Source: Asterias rubens
Taxonomy: Eukaryota > Echinodermata > Asteroidea > Forcipulatida > Asteriidae
DNA length: 64,000 nucleotides
Assembly (NCBI RefSeq): GCF_902459465.1
Contig: NC_047062.1
Coordinates: 18,545,994-18,609,993, forward strand
Reading direction: 5' to 3'
Shown here: piece by piece, positions 1-13,900 of the stretch
Layout of the letters: every line of letters begins with the position of its first letter
Position numbering within the stretch: the first letter of the stretch is position 1
Notes under the pieces: generated by a model
What the model saw: the letters and a program-made list of their open reading frames with translations, nothing else
Told to the model about the DNA's origin: nothing
The model's database searches: none
Made by a program: the position numbers and the translations under genes

Positions 1-720
1 TCTATTAAATTTAAAACAAAATATTGTACTTATGAAGTTTGTTGAAAGAGGGTATATAGCAAATGATGAGAGAAGAAAAAAAATACCCGCGGCTAAAAAT
101 ATTATTGTGTTGAAAACTACGTACAGAGATCTGTTAGAAAGGAAGGTAGATATGACCACGTTTTATAATTTTTTCCATTCACTTTTTCCGGAATTTGTTC
201 TTGAATTGCTTTGAATACTACATCTAGATGACTGTGAGTTATTTGTTGTTATCAATATCTTTGGAAATAATCGTAAAAACTAGGAACAATTTTACGTTGT
301 GTGTTTCCTTTTTCCAGAGGTTAAAGTGCGTGCATAAAATGCGTTACAACACTTGATTGTTGTTATACTTTTAGTATTTCGCTTTTCAGTATAGCATTGC
401 GCAATTACGTGTCTTTTTTTTTTACTGTGCACCACAAAGAAAGATGGTAGAGGGTAATATAAATGTTACATTTTTTATTAGAATATTGATTGATTTAACA
501 ATTGTATTGTTTTTTCATATGTTGTTTGTATTGTATAATTTTATATTTTTTGATTTATAATTATCATGATTATTTAAAAAAAAAATTATTCTCAATTTTT
601 CAGATGATGATGATACATTACAAAACAATACTAAAACTAACTTAACCAACTAATTAAACAATTGTTTTTAATTTCCTTCGTTCATTGGAAAACATGCCGA
701 ATATATTATTATGACCATTC

Positions 721-1432
721 TTTTGTCAATCAATTTTAATTTTTAATGGAGCATTTGTCTATTAGTATTTATTTATTTATTTAAAAATTTTTAATTTATG
801 AATAATAAGAAAATATGAAGGACTTGCCTATTTGTAAATTGCTTACTAACCCAAAAGGTCCTTGGAAAAGTTTTTACAGAAAGGGATATCTCATTGAGGT
901 AATTTAGATACTATATTATTTCATTTCAAATGAAAAAGTGGTGGCGCCATACGGAAACTTTTCCGAAAAGTTTATGTATGGCGCCACCACTTTTTCATTC
1001 GATATGAAATAATATATCCTGGTGTCATGTGTTTTCAGTAGGATAACAGGAAAACTGTTCACAATCAAAAACTATGTATTTTTTTTTCAAATCATCTATC
1101 TAATTTTTTAACAATAACACTTACACTTCATGGTATGTTGAAATTTTTAAAGTTTTGGTTCATATATTTTCACACCTTTCATTGGTTGGTATTTTATTGA
1201 ATATTCAGAAGCTAGTATGACGTGCAAAATAAATCTAAAATATTATTCAATAACTACTTAACAAATTTAATTACATTTTTTTGTCAATCATTTTTAATTT
1301 TTAATGGAGCATTTGTCTATTAGTATTTATTTATTTATTTAAAAAATGTTAATTTATGAATAATAAGAAAATATGAAGGACTTGCCTATTTGTAAATTGC
1401 TTACTAACCCAAAAGGTCCTTGGAAAAGTTTA
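721..1432. repeat. Direct repeat pair of about 150 bp
   Basis: Bases 721-872 and 1280-1432 are near-identical direct copies, about 559 bp apart. Both run from a TTGTCAATCA segment through a TTTATTTATTTA tract to the shared end ACCCAAAAGGTCCTTGGAAA. The copy ends abut the hairpin element at 884-1015, which suggests duplication by an inserting element. Confidence 0.75.
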
Positions 1433-2142
1433 TGTATGGGACCGGAGATATCATAAGGCATGAAAGTAAAACACCCCCCCCCCCCCCTTGAAGCACACAC
1501 ACTTCGTAACAATCCTTTTTCCCCCATTTCAGACCAGTAATTTTTGGTTTCAGGAGATAAGAAACCAATCTATGATATTTTCTCTAGACTTAATATTTAT
1601 TACGCTTATCGGAATTTATTACAGTATGCAGTAAATCAAAAAAATTTTTTTTTGTCATTTTCACTTAAAATATTTTAATATTTTCCCCACATTTGCACAC
1701 CATAGAATCCCAAATAGTAACCACCTCATGTGATCCATCTAGTGACTAAAGCAGAATGAAACTCAATCTAGCAGATAGTAATTTTGTTTTGAACTGTCGA
1801 GGTTGGATGTTGTTACGTTGACTCATTTGAATGTTGGCATAATAATGCACTAGCGATTAGTACAAAAAAATCAATCATTTTATAAATGTTTGAGCATAAC
1901 CAATGACAGGAATCTTTATTCTCAGCATGATTAAGCCTGATGAAAATACAGACCGTGAGTAAACTGCATAGCTTCTGTCACCGGTGCAGCTTGCACAATC
2001 AAAGTTGGGGACCGAAAACATATGAGGGTCGATAACATATGACGCTACGATAGTATCTAGTTTACCTCAATGAGATATCCTTTTTTTTGTAAAAATGAGT
2101 GGAAAAGTGGTGGCGCCAGACGGAAAGTTATCCAGGACCTTA
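884..2142. repeat. Composite inverted-repeat element with internal hairpin
   Basis: Bases 913-952 and 976-1015 form near-complementary 40-base arms around a 23-base loop. Bases 884-914 are the reverse complement of 2049-2080 (core TACCTCAATGAGATATCC), and 2105-2142 repeats the hairpin arm and flank in inverse orientation. This looks like nested non-autonomous inverted-repeat elements. A related arm with CCACCACTTTTTCAT occurs near 36661-36677. No transposase frame is visible. Confidence 0.6.
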
Positions 2143-3391
2143 ATGAAACAGTACTTAATGGCCTGACGTTTTGACCCTAGCAGAGTCTTTCTCTAAACAA
2201 TACTTAAATATTGTCAAATGTAAATAATGTCTTGATTGGAGAAACTCAATGATGTGGACACAATCAATTTCAGTTTGTCATAGTCCAAGTTGTGATGAAA
2301 CGGTAATCTTCCTGACGGTCGTACAGATTTTTGCGTGCGTCGTAGGTCTGGCCAATGAACAACGTCCTTTTGTAGGCAAAGGGCACCCCACTCAATGCTG
2401 CTGTCATATATGCAAAACGTCTATTGTATTCATGAACTAAGTAAAGCTATTTTTTTAACTAGTAATTACACTTTTCATTGACATTGAATTGTTCCTCATA
2501 TTATAGTCATAGTGAATAGTATTTCTTCCGGTGCTGATTAAAATTTTGTACTGATTAAAAATCTTTTAAACCGCAATTACAGTTCATGAAATTGCTTTGA
2601 CTATGGAGGTAGAATTCACGCTTTGACAAAGTCATGACAACTAAACCACAGGATGTACGTCCTTCCTTGACACACGCAACTATCAGGATCTCCAGATAGG
2701 ATGTAGTAGTTGTACACTACATAAACATCATCATTTCATTGTGTGCTTGTTACTGTGTGGATCCTGACTCTTGATTAACTGTTACATATATACTGCTGAG
2801 TCCAAACCGCTGTTCTGAAAAAACTGTACAAACTTTTGTATTTTAAGATGCTTGCCTAGTGACATGTAAGTTGGTAATTGTTATTGTATTGTACATGGAT
2901 TTCTCTGGCTCTGGTGTACACCGGTTTGACTTTTAACATTTTGGGGACATTTTCAAAGTTGCTGATGTTCATACTCAAGTCCTACGAAATGCAAAAATTT
3001 TAACTGATTTCATTTACTGTTTGGACACAGTGAATGCATTCGTGGTTAATAGGCTACTGTTTAAGTGGTCTCCCTTCAAATGCTTGATGGTTAGTTAGTT
3101 TACATGGTTTAGTGTTTTGCTTTTTGCTTGTTGGTGCACACCACATGACTACACTTAATGACCATTCAATTCAACTATGAAATGATAGAATGCACTTTGT
3201 CAGCCTGCAATTAATACGACATGTTGTGAATCAATGCTACACAGTACACAGTTCTGTATACAGAAAATTTACTGAACACAGTTGAATGATTTCAAATATC
3301 AAGGTTAAATGTAGGATTGGATTAACTGCTTAAAAAATGTAAATAACTTTAATATGGTTACATTCATTTTCCACAGAGAAACTAAGTAAAC

Positions 3392-5713
<2,322 letters not shown>

Positions 5714-7959
5714 GCAGCAACTCCCAGAGAGCAGTTGTCTCTTTATAATAATTCCTCGGCAATTTTCTTAGCCTTGCCAAACTGATAGAGTATTTTTACA
5801 AGTTTAAATGTGTGTGGTGTTATTGTGTTGTTTTCCCCCTTCTTATTAATGATAAAATGTACATGTACTTTCTTTCTTATCTTTGTAAGTGTTTGGTAGT
5901 TTTAAGATTCTTCTTTAGCCTCAACCAAGATTATGTCTGAAATAATGTGAAATATAACTGTACTAATCCGAGTATGTTTGTGTCAGAGTAAAAACCTTTC
6001 TTGGAACATTCTTGGAAAAAAGAACAGTTTAAGAGTAAATGCTTCCAAAAAATTAGTAATACCCCTGTTGATCTGACTCAACATATTTTACAGTATCTAA
6101 GCCATGGCTGTGAACACTTAAGATACACTGTTTTTTAAACTAGTGATGTATGTTTAAACACCTAAATTTTGTCAACATCTGCTTGTAATTAGCTGACCTA
6201 ATACCCTTTATTTATCCAAACAAAATAGGAAATGTTTGAAAAAACTTCAGCAAATGTTTGTTTAATTCGTGTGAGCTTCATTTTCTTCATTTCACTGAAG
6301 TTATCATTGTGAATGGTTACATCGCAGGTCTTTGTACATGAAAAAAATCAGACTATACTTCTAATAAAGCCCTTTGCAGAGATATTTTATAGCTACATAC
6401 ATATTTAGATAAGCCCTTTACTAATTTTTTAAAACGTGGACCAAACCAATTGTAATCAATCCTGGGTCGAAATAGACTAATAAACCTTCTGTACTAGCAA
6501 TTTACAGAAGTTGTAATCAGGGATTTTCAAAATTGTATTTAGTGGACTTGTTTTTCTATGTACTTGTGGTAGTTAAGTTATTACTGTCTGTAAGTTGAAG
6601 AGTGTGGTTAAATATCATGTTCTGGATTAAATTTAGTTTTTAAGCTCATATTAAACTATGGCTAACCTTTTTATAAAACAGTTAATTTGTAAAATTTGGG
6701 TAGGTTTGTTTCCTCCCACTTGGAAAAAATCATAGTGCGAGCGTGATTCAAGACGGTTGTGCACACTTCCACTGATACTAACTACATAGAACAGTAAACT
6801 GACTGATTTCTTTGTCTTTTTTTCCACTATTTTGTATGTGATCATTGAACAAAAGTAACATTGGCAGGCAAGAATTTGTCATAAATGAAGCTTATCCTTC
6901 CCTTGAAACAAAAGGAGACAACAACCCTAGAAATAAAACTGTAAGAAAAATATATATATTCGTTGAATCAAGCTTGTGAAAAACCAACTCGGACCTCAAG
7001 GTTGTTTCAAATCGATATGCTGCCCTTCAGTTTCCATAATTAATGTCGTAAATAGTTTCTTAAGTTTGATTTATAAAAACCTTTCTGGTTTTGACTTGAG
7101 GGTAATGCTTTTGGATATTGTTTGGGTCGGCAATGAGGTATGATCTAAACTTAATTCTGGCTATACACATGAAGTTCTGACCACCAGTGCCAGTATAATC
7201 ACCAGTTTAACTTCATAATTCAAATCAGAAAATTGGTTTTGGGAAAAGCCAACAGATGGTTCAGTGATATTTTTGAGGCTCCAAAGATCATCCATTTTGG
7301 TCTTGTGACGACGTCATATATGCAAAATGCAAGGGGTCTTTCGTCTATTGCAATACTGCCAAAGTTCAGAGGCATTCATATTGGAATTAAAAGGGTAAAA
7401 TATTGCACTTAGTGATGTGTCAATCATGCTCAATGTCTGCAAGAAGAATTGGGTTGTAATATTGAAGTTACTTGACAATGGTAGAAAAAATAATTAAAAC
7501 CAAGTCATTTCCAGAATAAAGAAAGAGAGATTGTGTCACCTTTTTTTTCTGAGTCTGCAATATATAACAAGCATCTTTAATTTGCTTGAATTCGAACCTT
7601 ACAAATTGTTTATTTTGGAGAGTTTTTATTCGTAAACATCAATCATAAGAAGTTGATAATATAAGATATTGACATAATGCCTATTTTTGTATACTACCGG
7701 TCATCTGTTATAGCGCCCTCTTTTGGTAATAAGCGGACTGGTTTGAATAGTCAGGATCCCTGCGTCACTCCATTCAAGGACATGTGTAAAGGTGTGAGTT
7801 CCTATACGTAGGAGTCCAGTTCATACGTCAAACTAATGTCCAAGTTGAGCCATCTTTTTTTTGTCACACGAGGAAGAGGCGACATAACCGTAAAGTTGTC
7901 GTTTATTTCAGCGAAAGTAAGGGTTTCTTACTCTCGTTGGTGAAGAAATTGTTGTAAAG
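5714..7959. other. H3.3 3' region and NXF1 upstream region
   Basis: About 2.2 kb between the H3.3 stop and the NXF1 start. The first part should be H3.3 3'UTR, with a possible poly(A) signal at 6363-6368. The last 100-200 bases before 7960 should be the NXF1 5'UTR and promoter, but no TATA box or initiator could be assigned. No other gene was recognised. Confidence 0.45.
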
Positions 7960-10900
7960 ATGTCAAGAGGTAATAATCGTAAAGATAATTTTAGATCTGG
8001 GAGTGGTGGTGGCAGAGATGGTGGTGGTCGGAGTCAGCAGTTTTACGGTGAGTCTTTTTGTTGAAAATGAAACATGGACAACTTTTTTGATTTTTGAGTT
8101 AACTTTAAAAAAATTAAAAATAAGAAAGAATAGATGATGTTCTTCTCCTAGTTCTACTTCTACTTTTTCTAGTAGCTTCTTCTATGTTGTACCCGGAAAA
8201 GGCTGTAAATCGGGATTACACGCAAAGGGAAAATGTCCATGATGTCGTAGTTGCGATAACGTAACCCTCCTCCCGACGGCCGCCAGGCCGACCGGAGGGT
8301 TAGGAGATCAGCAAAATGCGGTCCTACTTAAAGCCGACAACTCGTCCAGAGCGCCGACAACTCGCCGCCAACAAGTTGCAGACACCTTAAAACCAGCAAA
8401 CAAACCAACGGTTTATTAAAACTATGTGCACTATTTTATATTAACATAAATACAACGGCTTTACTTCACGAAAAGTCGTAGTTTTTTACCCGGAAAAAAA
8501 GCGAACTTCCGCGGAGTGCGGTTGGACGCCATCTTGGCCTACAACCTGTTTTGCGACCATTCCATTATGATAGAGGGGTGACACAAGATCGGGGGGGGGG
8601 GGGGGGGTGGGCATCGGCCCGGTTTTATGGTAACTAGATTTATCCTCGCCTCATTCGTGACATGATTAAGATAGGGATGTTGATGTTTATTATTAACAAT
8701 AAAAAAACTTAGCCTACATCCAATATGTGAAATTTATTTTATTAATTTTACATCCAATTTGTGAAATTTATTTTATTAATGTTATCAATTTCTCAGAGTC
8801 ACAGAAAAATTATAGGAGACAAGAAAATTGCATGTGAAAGAGCAGCTAAAAAACGGTAAACTTTATGATTACTGCTGATCTTCCGATAAAACTTCTGAAA
8901 TAAATTAAACAATACTTCAACTAACAGAGAAATATCCATCTTTTTAACAAAAAAATACATAAAAATAAAATAAATAATGATGCTCGATAAGGTAGACCAG
9001 GTTGTTGAAAATTGCATGCACGTTTCCCAGCACAAGTAATTCAATATTTTTTTAACGTGAAAACATTCTTGTTGGTGTTACATATTTCACACAATGGAGG
9101 TATTAATACTTTTAAAATTATTTTAGGATATTACCATTCGACGTATATTTTGTCAACCCACATTGGTGTGTAATTTTCCGTTCCCTCACGGACCAAATAC
9201 AACCTTTGTCCTCCTATATTTACTCAACTCACATTTCTTAAAAAGAACTCGCTATTGGCAGACTTCATCAGCTTTCCAGAAATGAATACCACAAGTCATG
9301 CATTAATTAATACCTTGTGGTTCCTAGTTTAATGTTAAAAAGTAAGGGACGGCAGTCACATAACCCCAAAACTTATATTAACGGGTCTTATAATAGTTGT
9401 AAAAATATCCAGCTTATACCTTTTTTGCTATAATTTTGTTACTGTGACATCCGTTCCTATAACTACTGACAAATATTTGATACAACTTTCAAGTTTGAAC
9501 ACAATAATTAATATAAAAATGTAAAGAACATCTATTTCCAATTCATTGATGTCCGTCCCTCACGCATAAAGAAAGCCATTTTAAAATCATTTGAAACTTA
9601 GCATTGGTGGAAATACGATATGCGAAGGTTTTCATGTAATGACTATAATAAATCTTATTTTAACTATGACTTGGATGACGCTTAAGACTTCAACCAGCTC
9701 AAATTAATATAAAACACTTTGAAATCTGAACATGAAGAAATCAGCGAGCCATTGACAGCTGTCAGAGTGGCATCAACATCATCCGTCCCGTCAATCATGA
9801 TTAACTATAGGAGCTCATTGAAGCACTTTGATTGGCCGAAACCACTTTAGTGAACAAACTACGCCGTGTGACCATGAAGCCGACATCAATCACTGACCTT
9901 GTATAATTAAGATTCTTTCCCCAGGAAAGCTATTGATGATCTAAAGAAAACCTAATCGATAGCAATACACCAACAGTGCTGTTTCGCCCGGTGCAAAACA
10001 AAAAGTTTGTCTATAGGCCTAATTCTGTTTTAAATAATGGTAAATAAAATGTCGTAAAACCAAACTGTGTTATACAAATTCACCACGGTTTCAGATTAAT
10101 TTATAAGTACACTATATTCTTCATCGTTCTGTGCTTGCATTCGGGCGGTTCCAATATGATATGTTGTGTAGATTACTTCTCAAGTTGGCTAAATCAGAAA
10201 TGCCAAAACTGTTTCTTTTTATCACTAGACATGCCATGGGTCCTTGTGCATTGTCTTCAGCATTGAATGCTGTCAAAGAAAATAAATATTAACAATGTTA
10301 AATGATGTGTTGAATTAATAATGATGAAGATTAGTTCTCAAAGTGCATTGCGATAGTATGTACTATTTTATTTGAATCATTGTTAACTTATATACTACTA
10401 TGTTTAAGGTCTTGAAAAATCTGTGATATGTTGTGTAGATTACTTCTCAAGTTGGCTAAATCAGAAATGGCAAAACTGTTTCTTTTTCTCACTAGACACG
10501 CCACGGGTCCTTGTGCATTGTCTTCAGCATTGAATGCTGTCAAAGAAAATAAATATTAACAATATTAACTATTTTATTTCAATCATTGCTAACTTATATG
10601 TACTGCTATGTTTAAGGTTACTTGTATTAAGGAATTGTATTTATATCTAATTCTGTGTGAAGTGAATTAATGAAAAAATCTAATTCCATAAACTTTTACA
10701 TTTCAATTGTTGCCAACTTAGTTCTCGAAGTGGATTCATCTATCCTTTTATTTCACTTAGTTAACTTATATATACTACGGGTATAATTTTTAAGATTACT
10801 TCTCAAATTGGCTATAATCTAATTGTTGAATTTGATAACGCTCCATGTAACTAATTTGCTTCTATTTTTGATTAGAAAAAAAAAGATATTAAATTACAAT

Positions 10901-13900
10901 AAAACAATTACAAAATTAATTTGAGTGGATTTTCAAGTGTATATTGTATGTGCCCCCACCCCCACCAGCTTTGAAAGCCCTAAATCAAATAGCCGACGAA
11001 TAAACAAAATAGTATTAATACTATTAAAATAGTCTATACACGACAAGGATCTCACCTGTTGGTAACTCTTTCCACAATATTGTGAAAGCCCTTGAAATAA
11101 ATCAAACAAAAATAGGTAATGTAAGTAATAAATAATCTTCAAATAAATCAACTGGGAAACAAGATTGGATTCTCCATCCACCCCATAGGCCATAGTCTTG
11201 TTTTGTTATCTAGTCATGTAAAACTGACAGTGCGAGACAGAAGCACTTTCTCAAGTTTTTGTCTTACCATGACAAGCACTCAGCTGGAAATGCCAAACTA
11301 TTGAATGCTGTCAAATTAAGTGGTAAGAAAGTAATATTTATTTAAAAAATTAAAAATTTAAAAAAATAAAATAAAAAAGTGGAAAAGTAAAAATATTAAT
11401 AGAATCTTTAAATAACTCAACTGAGAAACAAATTGCATTCTCCACCTGGCCCACAAGTCTTATCCAGTTTAATTAAAGGTATTTTCAAATTCTATCTTAT
11501 CCCCCCCCCCCCCAAATAAAAGAAAAAAAGAAAAAAAAACTATAAAGTATTTTATATAAAAAAAAATAGATGCACAGTTATGTTAAAGAAAAAAATATTC
11601 TGCACTGTTCTAGCTAGTCTAGGACTCTAGGGGGATTAAATTAAACATTTAACTAATCAAGAATTTATGTATCAAAAATTGTCAGGTACTTACAAATCAT
11701 TTACAAATCCACACACACTCACACACAACAATGTGCCATCTCTGAACTGCTGCGTGCACACACAGTGTTATTTTCACAGGACGCCCGCCCTCTGTTGTTA
11801 TGGAAGTGCTAATTCATCTCACCCCTGTATCATAATGGAATGGTCGCAACACGGGTTGGAGGCCAAGATGGCGTCCAACCGCGCTCTGCGTAAGTTCGGT
11901 TTTTTTTCGTGTAAAAAACTACTACTTTTTGTGAAGTAAAGCCGTTGTATTTATGTTAATATAAAATAGTGCACATTGTTTTAATAAACCGTTGGTTAGT
12001 TTGCTGTTATTAAGGTGTCTGCAACTTGTTGGCGGCGAGTTGTCGGCGCTCTGGACGAGTTGTCGGCTTTTAGTAGGACCCGCAAAGTGATGCATGGCTG
12101 CTTTCTAGTGGCTTGCTAATGTAATGGGAATCAATGTGTGGTGATTTTGTAGGGCAACCATGGCAACATCTGAACATTGCTTGACATGGGAAGTTAAATT
12201 TTGTTGGTTGTATTGTAAACTAGGAAGGGTAGGAGGAACACTTTATTGTTAGCTTTGGAATGCTCTTATTTTTCCAGGTCATGACGATCGGGCTCAAGAT
12301 GACAGGCGACGAGACGATGGTGGAAATTCAAACTGGAGGGGAGGTCACTCGGGGTCAGACGGTGACAATTGGAGAGGAGGAAGAGGCAGGAGAGGCGGAA
12401 GAGGAGCGTCATCAAACAGAGGGTAAACCAAACTCAGACTGACAACATTTTATAAAGAGACACACGGTTTTACACCAAATAGAGCCAAGACCAACTACAT
12501 TGTATATTCATCTAGCCAGGTTTAAACACGTCAATCTGGATCCTTTTCTTACAAAGTCATCATTACAAATAAATATTAATTTCATCATTCACTTTACCCA
12601 CAAAACCTCCTCATGTATTGACACTTGATTGGTAAATAGTTTATTTTATTCTTGAAAATCCATTATTTTTTAAATGAATCCTTTCGCTGTTTTTTCTTTC
12701 TTTTAGCGGGGGTAGAGATAACGGTGGTGGTGGAGGAAGTGGCGGAGGGAGTTATGGGGGGAAATGGCGAGGAGGGAAGGGTCCAAGAAGAGGAAGAGGA
12801 GGAGGAGGCGGAGGAGGGAATGATGGAGGAAACAACCAAGGTCCCAATCCTCGCTCCAGACTACAAGATGATGATGGGGATGTCATGATGGGAGATCATG
12901 ATGCTGGACCTAGTCAAAGATTGTAAGTAGATTCAGACTTTCATCTGAATTCAGACTTTTTTAGTCAGCCTGGTGAAGGAGACAGAGATGAGAAATTCCA
13001 GAGTTTTGTTTTATCTGAAATTAGACATTTTGAGTTAAGAAATCTTGCTCTTTGATCTACTTCTCTAGTGTTGAGGAGACTTTTCCTAAAACTCTGTGAT
13101 ATATAAATTTCAATAGGTTTACCAAAAGGTGTAAATGCCATCATTTCAACATACCTCAAAAAATGTTGATCCTAGTTTTAGACGTTTTTGTCAACAATGG
13201 CTCTCACCCATGTCACCCCTGGATACAGTCAAGCACAAATTGTTGATGTTTTTAACTGATAATGCAATAAATGAGCATGCAATATGTAAATGATCAAGTG
13301 AACAAGTACACGCGTGCACTTGTTCCTTGGTAATACATCAAAGATGGCGGTTGATGACGCATATTGCAATCCGTCTATATGACCTCTGGGTTCCAATATG
13401 AAGAATTAGCTTTTCATTTTACTAGTCTTTTGGCTTTTCCACTAGTCAGTCTTTCAAATGAAATAAGGATATTTTTCAACTCTGAGCTAGCCAGCTGGAT
13501 GACTTGGAGAGAATTCTGACTGTTCCTCGGGTGTTTTAAAAGGAATTTGGCTAGCGGACCACTTTTCAGGGAGAACATTATTGTCTTTTCATGTAAACTT
13601 GTACATATATTTTTGATATAATTTTATTGTTAACCAAATGCCATTAGTCTATGACTTTTTATTTGGTCTTGTATTTTTATTGCCATGCAGCAATCCATAT
13701 GGACGCTCAAACAACAACAGGAGAGGAGGCAACCGTGGTAGAGACCGAGACAACCGGAGTGGCAGTCAAAATAGATCGGATGGTGGATCCATGTCCAGAC
13801 TAGGTCTTCCAATCAATCAGGGAAGCAGAGGAGGCTCTGGTAGTCGTCAAAGTGGACGAGGCAAAGGGGCCTTGACATGGTCTAAGATCACGGTACGTCA

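Larger units (their letters stand above)
1..3376. other. Repeat-rich upstream region of H3.3, no gene supported
   Basis: AT-rich DNA with no convincing coding exon. It holds two direct copies of a roughly 150-bp segment (721-872 and 1280-1432), a long hairpin (913-1015), a pair of inverted segments (884-914 against 2049-2080) and a poly-C run near 1475. The 3' end should contain the H3.3 promoter and a 5' untranslated exon, because a good acceptor (pyrimidine-rich, then CACAG) ends at 3376 just before the H3.3 start codon. I could not place the first exon. A frame open from base 2 to 214 ends in a stop codon and has no recognisable motif. Confidence 0.5.

Noticed and set aside
2-214. Open frame at the left edge (about 70 aa, Lys/Arg-rich)
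   Set aside because: No recognisable motif and AT-biased composition; it could be the end of an exon from outside the window but nothing supports it.
12260-12888. Glu/Val/Met-rich plus-strand ORFs at 12260 and 12652
   Set aside because: Wrong-frame readings of NXF1 exons 2 and 3; the true frame gives Gly/Arg-rich sequence with correct splice phases.
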